A stretch of DNA of 64,000 nucleotides from JABFRJ01 sp031374735 (GTDB lineage Bacteria; Pseudomonadota; Alphaproteobacteria; Rhizobiales; Hyphomicrobiaceae). A program made the position numbers and the translations under genes. The stretch lies in the NCBI GenBank assembly GCA_031374735.1, contig JANMGQ010000109.1:1-64000 (forward strand), read 5' to 3'. Positions within the stretch are counted from its first letter, which is position 1; every line of letters begins with the position of its first letter. Below the pieces are notes generated by a model. It was given only the letters and a program-made list of their open reading frames with translations. It was not told the DNA's origin and searched no databases. Positions 44,529 through 53,776 of the stretch are shown here, piece by piece.

Positions 44529-46091
44529 TTGCATGTTGCGACACGTCGGACCGACGACGAACCCACGGGGGCACTGGTGCTATACTATCTGACCATGGCG
44601 GCATTCATCGCCTCGACCGTCTCAGCGACGGCAGCTGAGCCGCGGCTCGAGTGGAAGGTGAAGAACAATTTCACCCTGATCGCCAATGAAGCAACGCAGG
44701 CGCGCTTTGCCGACGACCTCAGCCAATACATCGCGTGCATGGAACGGGAGTTCAATCCGCTGGCTTGCCCAAACGGGCAACGGCCCGGTGTCGCCGAACG
44801 TCCATATGCCCTGCGCTTTACGGCGAAGTCGCTGTCCTATCGCGAAGCCATGCTTTGGCCGTCGTCGGGTGAAGCCATAAAAGATCGCGTCACCTTGAGT
44901 GTCAGCATTGCCGATGCACCGGAGGACGCGACATGCACCTGGTCGGTCGACACTGAACAGCTTGTCGATGGCCCCTGCACAACCGATCAGTTGCGCGTCC
45001 GCCTCTACGATCCCGATTCGGAAGATGGCCGGCGCCAAGTCTATCAGCTGGCTGTCACCATGCGCGCTGGCGCGACTGAGAAAGTGTTCAAGGAAGAGAT
45101 CCGCGTCCGGCGCCACATCGTGATTGCTATGGGTGATAGCCTGCTGTCGGGCGAAGGCAATCCGATCATCTGGGGGCGCCCCACGCCCGGCGACGACACC
45201 ATCCTGTCTCGCGACCAATGGCTCGAAAAACGCTGTCACCGATCGTTGATTTCGGCCGCGGGGCTCACCGCATGGAAAATGGCCAGCAGCGGCAAAAGCC
45301 TCGTCGCCTATTACAACGTGGCCTGCTCGGGCTCGACCGCGTGGCACATCCCACGCACCGCGCAGAAGTACGCAGGCGTCGAAACGGCGCAGGCCGCACG
45401 CAACGAGGATGGCGCGCGGCACTACACGCAGCTCTACATGCTGGCGCAGATCGATGAGGTGAAGAAGGCATTCTGCGGGCTCGACCAGCCGTGCACCATC
45501 AGGCCGGATGTCGTCATACTCTCGGTCGGCATCAACGATCTCGACTTCAGTTCCGTTGTCCGCCGTTTGACCCTCAGCAACAGCGGCACGCCACCCGCGT
45601 CCATGACCGCCGCCGTCAAGCGGCGCCTCGACCATCTCGGCAAGGACGCCGCGACGCCCGGTTCGCTGCTGCACGCCTATACGAACATCGAGAAGGCTCT
45701 GGCGCCGCGCCATACTGTTGTCGTCGAGTATCCGGATCCGACCAAGGACGACAGCGGTGCCTACTGCAACGCGAGCCCGCTGTTCTCCGGTACCGGCTTC
45801 TTCATCATCGATACACAAGAAAATCTCTGGGCGGACGATACGCTGCTGAAGCCGCTGAACGCGGCCGTCGCAAAAGCCGTTGAAACCATGCGGGTGGCCA
45901 ACGCCAACTGGCGGACAGTCAAGGGCTCCGTCGGCGCCACGACCAAGCACGGCTATTGTGCGAACCGCAGCCACTTCAACATGGGCCAGGACGCAAAGGT
46001 CGACTCGGGAACGTTGCATCCAACCGTCATCGGCCATGAAGCGATCGCGGCGCTCATCCACGCCCAGGTCATCGAGGCACTCGGGCCATAG
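44529..46091 (+). CDS. secreted SGNH/GDSL hydrolase family protein
   Basis: A protein of about 520 residues. TTG 44529 gives an N-terminus with RR followed by the hydrophobic stretch ALVLYYLTMAAFIASTVSATAA, a reasonable signal peptide; GTG 44577 or ATG 44595 would shorten it. After a 150-residue N-terminal beta-rich domain come the SGNH blocks: AMGDSLLSGEGNP (nucleophile Ser 204), the Gly block near CSGSTAWH, SVGINDLDF (Asn) and TLHPTVIGHEAI (Asp/His-type block V, here with a His). Six or more cysteines suggest disulfides. It probably is an esterase or carbohydrate deacetylase in the periplasm. Substrate unknown. Confidence 0.8.
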   Translation: MHVATRRTDDEPTGALVLYYLTMAAFIASTVSATAAEPRLEWKVKNNFTLIANEATQARFADDLSQYIACMEREFNPLACPNGQRPGVAERPYALRFTAKSLSYREAMLWPSSGEAIKDRVTLSVSIADAPEDATCTWSVDTEQLVDGPCTTDQLRVRLYDPDSEDGRRQVYQLAVTMRAGATEKVFKEEIRVRRHIVIAMGDSLLSGEGNPIIWGRPTPGDDTILSRDQWLEKRCHRSLISAAGLTAWKMASSGKSLVAYYNVACSGSTAWHIPRTAQKYAGVETAQAARNEDGARHYTQLYMLAQIDEVKKAFCGLDQPCTIRPDVVILSVGINDLDFSSVVRRLTLSNSGTPPASMTAAVKRRLDHLGKDAATPGSLLHAYTNIEKALAPRHTVVVEYPDPTKDDSGAYCNASPLFSGTGFFIIDTQENLWADDTLLKPLNAAVAKAVETMRVANANWRTVKGSVGATTKHGYCANRSHFNMGQDAKVDSGTLHPTVIGHEAIAALIHAQVIEALGP

Positions 46092-46128
46092 GTCGCCTGA
46101 CAGCTTCGCAAGCGCGTGAGACCCCGAG

Positions 46129-46902
46129 ATGACGATGAACAGCGACGAGATCAAAGTCTACTGGCAGCCCGGGTGCACGAGTTGCCTGCGCACGAAAGAG
46201 TTTCTGACCAAGCACGGTGTTCCGTTCGTGTCGCGCAACGTGCTCGCCGATACCGCGGCGGCCGAGGAACTTGCGGCTCTCGGCCTGCGCCAAGTGCCTG
46301 TCGTCGCGCGCGGGCGGACCTGGGCTGACGGTCAAGTGCTCGTCGATGTGGCGCGGCTTGTTGGCATTCCCTATGGCATCACGGCCATCCTACCGGTTCG
46401 CCAACTAGGCCGTCGGCTTGACGAGATTTTAGCGGCAGCGGGCCGGTTCATTTTGCAGGTGCCAGCCACCGATCTCGCAACACACGTGCCGAACCGCCCG
46501 CGTAGTTACGCCGATCTGGCGTTCCACATCTTCAATATTGCCGACGCCTTCCTGGAACATCACGCCGGTATTGCCTTGGAGTTCGACGCGTACAATCGGG
46601 TGCCGCCGAAGGGCTGGGTACATGAGCACCTTGCAGCCTATGGCACCGAGACGCGCCGCCGCATGGCGCACTGGTTTGTGACGGAGGGGCAGCATGTCGA
46701 TTGGCCCGCGCCCGCGCGCGTCTACTATGGGCGCCAGAGTCGGCACGAGTTTCTGGAACGGACGACGTGGCACGCCGGGCAGCACGCGCGGCAATTGATG
46801 TGGGTACTCGAAGAACACCTCGGCATCGTTCCGGATGGGCGGCTTGGCCCTGACATGTGGGCCAACTTGCCGATGCCGGCAGCCATATGGGACCCCGCGT
46901 GA
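46129..46902 (+). CDS. glutaredoxin-DinB-like fusion protein
   Basis: A 257-residue cytosolic protein with two domains. Residues 7-80 are a glutaredoxin/thioredoxin fold with the redox motif CTSC (Cys 16/19), the cis-Pro segment RQVPVV and no signal peptide. Residues about 95-240 look like a DinB/YfiT four-helix bundle with a three-His metal site (His 133 in LAFHIFN, His 215 and His 219 in TWHAGQHARQL). DinB-like proteins often use low-molecular-weight thiols, so a fused redox domain may serve a thiol-dependent transferase. This is inference. Start ATG 46129, with ATG 46135 as alternative. Confidence 0.8.
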   Translation: MTMNSDEIKVYWQPGCTSCLRTKEFLTKHGVPFVSRNVLADTAAAEELAALGLRQVPVVARGRTWADGQVLVDVARLVGIPYGITAILPVRQLGRRLDEILAAAGRFILQVPATDLATHVPNRPRSYADLAFHIFNIADAFLEHHAGIALEFDAYNRVPPKGWVHEHLAAYGTETRRRMAHWFVTEGQHVDWPAPARVYYGRQSRHEFLERTTWHAGQHARQLMWVLEEHLGIVPDGRLGPDMWANLPMPAAIWDPA

Positions 46903-46967
46903 GACTGGCCGTGGTGAGACGGGCCGTGCTTGATGCCCATAGTGCCCATGATGAGTTCAAAGAAAAT

Positions 46968-46990
46968 GGCGGGTACCCTAAGGTCCCGCC
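46968..46990 (+). terminator. stem-loop after the glutaredoxin-DinB gene
   Basis: GGCGGGTACC pairs with GGTCCCGCC (one bulged A) around a CTAA loop, 65 bp past the stop codon. No T tract, so it is a weak terminator candidate. Confidence 0.4.
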
Positions 46991-47048
46991 CCGGCCGTTT
47001 GGCCTGATACGCCTAGCCCAACACGTCTGGCCCGTTACGGGGGCCAAA

Positions 47049-47225
47049 TCAGTGCCGCGTCTCGGTCTTTAACCGTGCCATCGCGTCTTTAAGTCGAAGC
47101 TTCTCATGTTTCCACTTTCTGATCTTCACCTCGTCCGCCGCCGCTTTAGCCTGTTCGGCGGAGATCATACGCTCCAGCTGGCGATGTTTTTCGGACAGTT
47201 CTACGAGATGCGTCATCAGTGACAT
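47049..47225 (-). CDS. YdcH/DUF465 family small protein
   Basis: A 58-residue helical protein starting MSLMTHLVELSEKHRQLERMI and ending IRKWKHEKLRLKDAMARLK, the typical DUF465/YdcH coiled-coil pattern. GGAGAG lies five bases before ATG 47225, which rules out the longer frame to 47321. The family is common in alphaproteobacteria with no firmly known role. Confidence 0.82.
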   Translation of the reverse strand: MSLMTHLVELSEKHRQLERMISAEQAKAAADEVKIRKWKHEKLRLKDAMARLKTETRH

Positions 47226-47439
47226 CAGTCTCTCCGTGCTCGTGTTGACGAGGCGGTGAAGGTGACACAATTGCGACACCATGTCCAATATCGGTGGAGT
47301 GAGATTTCCGATCGTACACAAAAAGTGATCAACGCGGATCGTCCAATTTTAACGGTCTGAATTGCCGCTCGACTTGCTGTCGCAAGCTTGAGAGACTGGA
47401 AAACTTACACGTTTCCGAGCTGACATGAGCGAGGCAGAG

Positions 47440-48057
47440 ATGAGCGCACCACCGATCGAATTTCACTTCGATTTTGGCAGCCCGAATGCGTATTTTTCGC
47501 ACAAGGTGATATCCGGCATCGAGGCCCGCACCGGCGCGACATTCGTTTACGTTCCAGTCCTCCTCGGTGGCATCTTCAAGCTGACCAACAACAAGCCGCC
47601 CATGGCGCAGTACGCCGGCATCAAGAACAAGAACGAATACCAGCGGCTGGAGATCCAGCGCTTCATCAGAAAGCATGGCCTCACCGCGTTTCAGATGAAC
47701 CCGCACTTTCCGGTCAATACGGTGCAAATCATGCGCGGCGCGGTGGCAGCAGGGAGCGCAGGGCAGATGGCGCGCTACGTAGACGCCGTGTTTCATCACA
47801 TGTGGGAGGCGCCAAAGAAAATGGACGACGCCGACGTGATCCGCGCGGCTCTCGACGCGTCCGGGCTCGATGGCGCAGCGCTTCTCGCAGCGACGCAGGA
47901 TCAGGCCGTGAAAGACACACTCACCGCCAACACAGAAGCGTCAGTTGCGCGCGGAAACTTTGGCAGTCCGGCCTTTTTCGTTGGCAACGAGATGTTCTTT
48001 GGCAAGGACCGCCTGCGGGACGTCGAAGAGGAAATCGTCGCGCAGATGCGCGCGTGA
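47440..48057 (+). CDS. 2-hydroxychromene-2-carboxylate isomerase / DsbA-like thioredoxin-fold protein
   Basis: A 205-residue cytosolic kappa-GST-like enzyme. The start MSAPPIEFHFDFGSPNAYF has GAGG five bases upstream, preferred over ATG 47425. The catalytic serine lies in DFGSPNAYFS, and the glutathione-binding SPAFFVGNEMFFGKDRL motif closes the thioredoxin fold; the inserted helical domain runs about 55-165. HCCA isomerases act in naphthalene-type ring catabolism, but most family members outside such clusters are glutathione-dependent isomerases or transferases of unknown substrate. A GST gene follows. Confidence 0.85.
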   Translation: MSAPPIEFHFDFGSPNAYFSHKVISGIEARTGATFVYVPVLLGGIFKLTNNKPPMAQYAGIKNKNEYQRLEIQRFIRKHGLTAFQMNPHFPVNTVQIMRGAVAAGSAGQMARYVDAVFHHMWEAPKKMDDADVIRAALDASGLDGAALLAATQDQAVKDTLTANTEASVARGNFGSPAFFVGNEMFFGKDRLRDVEEEIVAQMRA

Positions 48058-48169
48058 GGTCTGCAGTCACGTCTCGGTGAGCGGCGTTGCGTTCGCCAAC
48101 ATCGACGGTCTATGCGTTGTCACGACGGGCGGCGACGCATGACTGCCCGCGTCCAGTGGAGTATCCCCC

Positions 48170-48778
48170 ATGAAACTGTACTATGCCCCCGGCGCCTGCT
48201 CGCTCTCCCCGCATATTGCCCTGCAGGAATCTGGTTTGAAGTTCACGGCAGTCAAAGCCGACTTGAAAACCAAAGTGACCGAAGCCGGCGCTGACTACAA
48301 AGCGAAGAACCCGCTCGGCTATGTGCCGGCGCTTGAACTCGACGACGGTACGTTGCTGATCGAAGGCCCGGCCATCGTGCAATACATCGCCGACAAGGCA
48401 CCCGAGAAGCATCTTGCGCCAGCCAATGGCACGCTCGATCGCTACAAGCTGCAGAGCTGGCTCAACTTCGTCTCGACCGAAATGCACAAAGGCTTTTCGC
48501 CGCTGTTCAACCCGGCCATGCCAGACGATGCCAAGAAGATCGCCAAGGATCGTCTCGCGACGCGCTTTGCACATCTTGAGACGCACTTTGCGGCGCATGA
48601 CTACCTGATGGGCAAAACCTTCTCCGTCGCCGACGGCTATCTGTTCACGACATTGAACTGGACCAAGCCGACCGGCATTGACCTGTCGCCGTATCCTAAT
48701 CTGCAGAAGTACCATCAGCGCGTGGCTGCGCGTCCTGCCGTGCAATCAGCCATGAAGGCCGAAGGACTGATTAAGTAA
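48170..48778 (+). CDS. gst: glutathione S-transferase (beta class)
   Basis: A 202-residue enzyme conjugating glutathione to electrophiles. The start MKLYYAPGACSLSPHIAL places the beta-class Cys 10 and Ser 11. The thioredoxin-like domain has NPLGYVPALELDDGTLLIEGPAIVQYIAD (cis-Pro and the glutathione gamma-glutamyl site), and the helical domain has KTFSVADGYLFTTLNW. It is 112 bp after the HCCA-isomerase-like gene on the same strand, another glutathione-using fold. Confidence 0.92.
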   Translation: MKLYYAPGACSLSPHIALQESGLKFTAVKADLKTKVTEAGADYKAKNPLGYVPALELDDGTLLIEGPAIVQYIADKAPEKHLAPANGTLDRYKLQSWLNFVSTEMHKGFSPLFNPAMPDDAKKIAKDRLATRFAHLETHFAAHDYLMGKTFSVADGYLFTTLNWTKPTGIDLSPYPNLQKYHQRVAARPAVQSAMKAEGLIK

Positions 48779-48907
48779 TGAGACGTGATGGCCGCGGCGG
48801 CGCTGTGTCGCCGCGGCCTGCTGTCGTGCACCAAACTCCTAGCCGCACCCCCGAGCCACATTTTCGAAAGCTTGCGGCGTCTGTCCGCATCAGCCGCGAG
48901 CTCCGCG

Positions 48908-50155
48908 ATGTCACTCCCCAACCTCAAGATCGATGCCGATCGCTTGTGGGCGATGCTGATGGAGACAGCCAAGATCGGCGGTACGCCCAAGGGCGGGATT
49001 CGTCGCCTGACGCTGTCTGACGAGGACCGCCGCGTGCGCGATTGGTTCAAGGCCGAGTGCGAAGCGGCGGGCTGCACCGTACATATCGATGAGATCGGCA
49101 ACATGTTCGCGGTCCGACCAGGGCGCGACAACACGTTGGCGCCCATCGCCATGGGATCGCACCTCGACACCCAGCCGACCGGCGGCAAATTCGATGGCGT
49201 GCTCGGTGTCCTCGGCGCGCTTGAGGCGCTCAAGACGCTGCACGCCGCAAACTATGACACCAACGCTCCTATCGCCGTCGTCAACTGGACCAACGAGGAG
49301 GGCAGCCGCTACGCACCGGCCATGCTCGCCTCGGGCGTCTATGCTGGCGCCTTCACGGCAGACTATGCACGCGCCCAGAAAGACCGAGACGGCATCACCT
49401 TCGACGATGCGTTGGTGGCCATCGGCTACAAAGGGCCGGAGAAAGCCGGCGCGCGAAAGCTGCAAGCGATGTTCGAGTTGCATATTGAGCAGGGGCCCAT
49501 TCTTGAAGCCGAGAACACCACCATCGGCGTGGTCCAGGGCGTCCAAAGCATGCGCTGGTATGAGGTGACGGTGCGCGGGCAGGATGCGCACACGGGCGCA
49601 ACGCCCATGTACCTGCGCCGTAATGCGCTGCTCGGCGCGGCGCGAGTGGTCGACCGCATCGACGCGATCGGTCACGCCCACAAGGATGCCGTCGCGACCG
49701 TCGGCCTGATCGAGAACCGCCCGAACAGCCGCAACGTCATTCCAGGCGAAGTCTTCTTCACGGTCGACCTGCGCCACCCCGACGACGCCGTTGTTGCGCG
49801 CATGGAAACGGACTTTCGCCAGGCGTTGGCTGAGGTGTCGGCGCAGCTGAAACTTGACGTGGAGGAGACGTGCATCTGGGCGCAGCCGGCCGTGCGCTTC
49901 TCACCCGAGTTGATTGACTGCGTGCGCGACGGCGCCGCCCGTTCGGGTCAGACGACGCGCGACATGGTATCGGGTGCGGGCCACGATGCCGCCTACACAA
50001 ACCGGGTCATGCCGACGACGATGATCTTCGTGCCCTGTGCCGGTGGTGTGTCACACAACGAGAGTGAATCTGCCACGCGCGAGCATTGTGCGGCCGGCAC
50101 GCAGGTGCTGCTCAATGCAGTTCTGGCTTACGATGCCCGCACGACCGGCACGTAA
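48908..50155 (+). CDS. N-carbamoyl-L-amino acid hydrolase / allantoate amidohydrolase (M20 family)
   Basis: A 415-residue metal-dependent hydrolase of the carbamoylase/ureidopropionase group that releases CO2 and ammonia from N-carbamoyl amino acids or related ureido compounds. Metal ligands are seen in MGSHLDTQPTGGKFDGVLG, the NWTNEEGSRYAP Glu pair, FELHIEQGP and the C-terminal GAGHDAAYTN. The dimerisation domain contains GQDAHTGATPMYLRRNA. The frame is open to 48785, but ATG 48908 (MSLPNLKIDADRLWAML) matches the family start. Substrate not determinable. Confidence 0.9.
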   Translation: MSLPNLKIDADRLWAMLMETAKIGGTPKGGIRRLTLSDEDRRVRDWFKAECEAAGCTVHIDEIGNMFAVRPGRDNTLAPIAMGSHLDTQPTGGKFDGVLGVLGALEALKTLHAANYDTNAPIAVVNWTNEEGSRYAPAMLASGVYAGAFTADYARAQKDRDGITFDDALVAIGYKGPEKAGARKLQAMFELHIEQGPILEAENTTIGVVQGVQSMRWYEVTVRGQDAHTGATPMYLRRNALLGAARVVDRIDAIGHAHKDAVATVGLIENRPNSRNVIPGEVFFTVDLRHPDDAVVARMETDFRQALAEVSAQLKLDVEETCIWAQPAVRFSPELIDCVRDGAARSGQTTRDMVSGAGHDAAYTNRVMPTTMIFVPCAGGVSHNESESATREHCAAGTQVLLNAVLAYDARTTGT

Positions 50156-50166
50156 TACTGGCGGGC

Positions 50167-50274
50167 AAAATTTCTGACCTATTATCTCCAACGGCGTCAT
50201 CCCGGAATACGATCACGCGTCCCGCGTGATCGTGTATCCGGGATGACGATGATGGTTGGTCAGTCACAAATTTT
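50167..50274 (-). repeat. family-B 108-bp inverted-repeat element, copy 2
   Basis: In inverse orientation it has the same ends and flanks as copy 1 (GACTGACCAACCATCATCG and GGTCAGAAATTT on the minus strand) and the same length. The centre is a different perfect hairpin, ACGATCACGCG/CGCGTGATCGT with a three-base loop. It lies between the carbamoylase and hldD stops. Confidence 0.85.
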
Positions 50275-50320
50275 GGCCACTGGTGTAAGCCACGCAGGCG
50301 GCGCGCGACGAGGGCTGACG

Positions 50321-51325
50321 CTACGCATACGGATCGCTCTGCAGCAGGTGATTGCGCACGTACGTGTCGACGCCATGCTCGAGCGTATGGAACGCCGCCT
50401 GATACCCAGCTTGGCGCAGCTTCGTCTGGTCCGCTTCCGTAAAATACTGGTACCGCTCGCGCAGCGTTTCCGGCATCTCGATGAAATCAATCCGCTCTGG
50501 CACATCCGCGGCTTTCATCATTGCACGACCGAGATCGAGCCAGCTGCGCGCCGCCCCGCTGCCGACATTGTAGACGCTCGATGGGAACGAATTGTCTAGC
50601 ATCCACAGGATAACCGACACGCAATCGTTGACGTAGATGAAATCTCGCTTCTGTTCGCCGTCGCGGTAGTCGTCACGGTAGGAGCGAAACAGGCGCAAAG
50701 GTTCGCCCGCGACGAGACGCGGCACGTTGATCGCCACGACGCTCCGCATACTCCCCTTATGGTACTCGTTGGGTCCGTAGACGTTGAAGAAGCGCAAGCC
50801 CGCCCACTTCGGTGGCTGTGGTTCTCCGTCCGCAACGCCACGCTCAAGCCTGCGGTCAAAAGCAAGTTTGCTCCAGCCGTAAGGGTTCAGCGGCCGCAGG
50901 CGACCCATGCTGGTTCTGTCGAACGCATCGACAAAGCCATGGGAGCCATCACCATAGACGGCCGCTGAGGAGGCGTAGATGAAGGGGACGTCGTTCTGGC
51001 TGCACCACGCCCAAAGGTGGCTGGAGAGTTGGAAATTGTGGGCGATGATGAGGTCGCTGTCGCGCTCCGTGGTGGCGCTGATGGCGCCCATATGGACGAC
51101 GCCTTTCACGCGGCCTGATTTGAGGGGAGCCGAACTGCCGTGGCGCGCGAGCCAGTCTTCGAGTTGATCCGGCCGGATGAAGTCGTGCACCAGATGCTTC
51201 GCGACGTTGCGCCACTTGTCGTCGGTGCCGAAGGTGTCGTCGATGACAACGCGCTCGCCGCGATCAGCGAGTGCGGCGACAACGTTGGATCCGATAAATC
51301 CTGCTCCGCCCGTGACGAGATACAT
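50321..51325 (-). CDS. hldD: ADP-L-glycero-D-manno-heptose 6-epimerase
   Basis: A cytosolic extended SDR that inverts C6 of ADP-heptose for the LPS inner core. At 334 residues it begins MYLVTGGAGFIGSNVVAAL (Rossmann GxxGxxG); GGGAGAG precedes the ATG, so the longer frame to 51397 is rejected. The catalytic YGWSKLAFD (YxxxK) and HMGAISATTERD are visible. KGSMRSVVAINVPRLVAGEPLRLFRSYRDDYRDGEQKRDFIYVND is typical of HldD, as opposed to GalE. It is 86 bp downstream of hldE in the same direction. Confidence 0.93.
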   Translation of the reverse strand: MYLVTGGAGFIGSNVVAALADRGERVVIDDTFGTDDKWRNVAKHLVHDFIRPDQLEDWLARHGSSAPLKSGRVKGVVHMGAISATTERDSDLIIAHNFQLSSHLWAWCSQNDVPFIYASSAAVYGDGSHGFVDAFDRTSMGRLRPLNPYGWSKLAFDRRLERGVADGEPQPPKWAGLRFFNVYGPNEYHKGSMRSVVAINVPRLVAGEPLRLFRSYRDDYRDGEQKRDFIYVNDCVSVILWMLDNSFPSSVYNVGSGAARSWLDLGRAMMKAADVPERIDFIEMPETLRERYQYFTEADQTKLRQAGYQAAFHTLEHGVDTYVRNHLLQSDPYA

Positions 51326-51411
51326 GTTTACTCTCCCAACCGCTTTGGTCGCCCGGTACTGTTGGCGCAGATGAGGCCGTGCCGCCGATGCCTGCAAGGA
51401 CCGAGGTGCCG

Positions 51412-52878
51412 TTACGCCTTCTGGCTCTGGCTGGCGACACGCTTGAGCGTATTCGTGGTCGATTGACCGGCCACCAGGTCGACCAGCATCACGCGTCCCC
51501 CGTAGGACTTGACCAGATCGCCACCGACGACCTTGTCCTCGGTGTAGTCGGCCCCTTTGATGAGAACGTCGGGGCGCAGTGCCTTTATGAGTTCCAAGGG
51601 CGTGTCTTCGTCAAAAATGACAACCGCATCGACGGCATCGAGCGATGCCAGAACCTGCGCCCGCGACTGCTCCGATTGAGCCGGCCGCGTCGGCCCCTTC
51701 AGGCGCTTGACGGAGGCATCCGAGTTGAGGCCGACGATGAGACGGTCGCAGCCCGCAGCAGCCTTGGACATCAACGACACGTGGCCCGCATGCAGGATAT
51801 CAAAGCACCCGTTTGTGAAGCCAACCTTGTGGCCGCGGTCGCGCCATGCCTGCGCAAGCGTCGCAGCGCGCTCGAACGATAGAACGTGATCTCGAGGCTC
51901 CATGAACACCCCCTCGAATAAAGCGGTTGCAATCTCGTCCGCTGTGACCGTGGCGGTCCCGAGCTTCGATACGGCGACACTGGACGCCGCATTCGCAATG
52001 ATCATGGCGTCCTGCGCTCCATAGCCGCCGGCGCATGCCGAAGCGAATGCCGCCAAAGCCGTGTCTCCGGCACCAGAGACGTCGAAGACCTCTTGGGCGG
52101 CTGCCGCAACATGTTGGGTCTCGCCGTCGTGGCTGTAAAACGACATGCCCTTGTCAGAGCGCGTGACAAGAATTTCGGCGCCCGTCTGCGCCATCAGCTG
52201 GCGCGCAGCACGATCGATACCGTCCTGGGTATCACATGCGATCTGTGTCGCCCGAGCCAACTCCGATAAGTTCGGTTTGATGATTTGGCAGCCTTTGTAA
52301 CCGGCAAAGTTCGATCGCTTCGGATCGACGATGGCCGGCTTGCCCGCCTGTCGTGCAAGACCAATCAGCGCTGCCAGAGTAGTGTCCGTGAGCACGCCTT
52401 TGCCGTAGTCGGATATGGCGACGACGTCGCACTCAGCGAGACGCGCTGTAAACGCCTGGACAATGGCTTCTTCTGCGCGCCTCGAAATCGGATACACCTC
52501 CTCTTCGTCGACCCTCAGAAGCTGTTGTGACCCTGCGATGTAGCGTGTCTTGACCGTGGTCGGACGATCGTCGTCATCCAAAATGCAATGACGATCGCCA
52601 CCGCGCTTGCCTTCGAGCAATCGACGCAAATCCGTGCCGCCGATGTCGCGGCCAGCGACGCCAATGAGTGTCGCGCTGGCGCCGAGAGACAAGACGTTCT
52701 GAGCCACGTTGGCGGCGCCCCCTGGCATGCTCTTGCGTGACCGGTAGGACAACACCGGGATCGGAGCTTCGGGCGAGATACGGTTGACATCGCCGTAGAT
52801 GAAATTGTCGAGCATCACATCGCCAACAATCAGAACACGTGCCTTGTGCAAACGCGCGGGATCGAAACTGACAATCAT
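51412..52878 (-). CDS. hldE: bifunctional heptose-7-phosphate kinase / heptose-1-phosphate adenylyltransferase
   Basis: A 488-residue two-domain enzyme that phosphorylates heptose-7-phosphate and later adenylates heptose-1-phosphate. Residues 1-320 are a PfkB/ribokinase-type kinase (GGAANVAQNVLSLG, VFDVSGAGDTALAAFA with the catalytic Asp). Residues 345-480 are a cytidylyltransferase-type domain (VGFTNGCFDILHAGHVSLM, GLNSDASVKRLKGPTRP). Its products pass to HldD encoded next. gmhA and gmhB, the other enzymes of the pathway, are not in the window. Confidence 0.94.
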   Translation of the reverse strand: MIVSFDPARLHKARVLIVGDVMLDNFIYGDVNRISPEAPIPVLSYRSRKSMPGGAANVAQNVLSLGASATLIGVAGRDIGGTDLRRLLEGKRGGDRHCILDDDDRPTTVKTRYIAGSQQLLRVDEEEVYPISRRAEEAIVQAFTARLAECDVVAISDYGKGVLTDTTLAALIGLARQAGKPAIVDPKRSNFAGYKGCQIIKPNLSELARATQIACDTQDGIDRAARQLMAQTGAEILVTRSDKGMSFYSHDGETQHVAAAAQEVFDVSGAGDTALAAFASACAGGYGAQDAMIIANAASSVAVSKLGTATVTADEIATALFEGVFMEPRDHVLSFERAATLAQAWRDRGHKVGFTNGCFDILHAGHVSLMSKAAAGCDRLIVGLNSDASVKRLKGPTRPAQSEQSRAQVLASLDAVDAVVIFDEDTPLELIKALRPDVLIKGADYTEDKVVGGDLVKSYGGRVMLVDLVAGQSTTNTLKRVASQSQKA

Positions 52879-53260
52879 GTTCGCTTCCGTGATAACCTTA
52901 GAATACGTTCAACAGACCGAGCCGACATCTGATGCGGCTCTGTAACCTGCCAGAAAATAGCACGTTGCCAGCCCGAGGCCGCACGCAACCGGCTGCCCCG
53001 GTCGATTGTCTAGTGCCAGGCCGACCGCCTGTAAACCGCGTCACGGTTGTCTGATTTGCATACTCAGGCCCGCATCATCCAGCTGCACAGTTTGGGCATG
53101 ACATGAACCCGATTGCCCTGCTGAACAAGGCGTTCGATGACCATCTGCGCGTCACAAAGGCCAGGCGAGGGGGCGTTGCTGCTGAATTTGCGCGCATGGC
53201 TGGCGCATGATGGGGAATTGTCTGCAGCTTCGACCGCCACGGATCAGTGAGGCATTGGTC
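52879..53260. other. intergenic region upstream of hldE, with one tiny ORF
   Basis: The hldE promoter side and the 3' side of the DUF2628 gene. Apart from the 35-codon frame at 53103, listed separately, there is no gene-like signal. Confidence 0.5.
53103..53210 (+). CDS. possible 35-residue ORF
   Basis: The frame reads MNPIALLNKAFDDHLRV..TKARRGGVAAEFARMAGA, amphipathic and basic, with composition closer to protein than its shadows. There is no clear ribosome-binding site and the family is not recognised. It faces the convergent DUF2628 gene. Confidence 0.25.
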   Translation: MNPIALLNKAFDDHLRVTKARRGGVAAEFARMAGA

Positions 53261-53776
53261 TTACCCGCGCCCCCACAGAGCAGCGAGGCGCCCCGCCACA
53301 GCGCCGCGCGTGGTTGCGGTGCGCAGGGGCGTTGCTGGTCCAGGTGGCGATGGTCGCTGGGGCTGGGCCTCGCGGCTGGCGAGCACGGGCTGCTGGTGCA
53401 GCCAGGTTTCAAAAAAGCGCCGCTCGCAGTCGAGTGCACTGGTGCCGGACACTGAGCCGAGGGACGTCCAGCCCTTTTGCTCCAGGCTCATCCGCTCGAT
53501 CGTGTCGGCCTCGAAGCCAATCACGGCATGCAAGCCGATAAAGGCGATGAGGGCCGCGATGGCGGGCAGGCCGAGCCACTCATTGGCGGCGAGGATCGCA
53601 ACGGCGACGGCCACATAGGCTCCAAGCGCCAGCCACAAGCGCTGCATCAGCAGCCAGAGCGGACCGAGCAGAAACGCCTGCAGCGAGAAGCCGTCCTTGA
53701 CGAAGGCGAGCGCTTCCGCACGGTCGATCCGATCCGTGGGATGCGCGGGGCCCTCGTGGACCGTATAGGTCTGCAT
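53261..53776 (-). CDS. DUF2628 membrane protein
   Basis: A 171-residue protein starting MQTYTVHEGPAHPTDRIDRAEALAFVKDGFSLQAFLLGPLWLLMQRLW, the DUF2628 opening, with an amphipathic N-terminus. Two or three membrane helices follow (about 30-90). The C-terminal half is cytosolic and Pro/Arg-rich. The start MLFQLL at 53809 is rejected in favour of MQTYTVH, the family start. Role unknown. A four-TM protein gene lies upstream on the same strand. Confidence 0.78.
   Translation of the reverse strand: MQTYTVHEGPAHPTDRIDRAEALAFVKDGFSLQAFLLGPLWLLMQRLWLALGAYVAVAVAILAANEWLGLPAIAALIAFIGLHAVIGFEADTIERMSLEQKGWTSLGSVSGTSALDCERRFFETWLHQQPVLASREAQPQRPSPPGPATPLRTATTRGAVAGRLAALWGRG

Noticed and set aside
44622..46154. 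510-codon minus-strand open frame
   Set aside because: It is antisense to the SGNH hydrolase; that gene's motifs are unambiguous and this frame has none.
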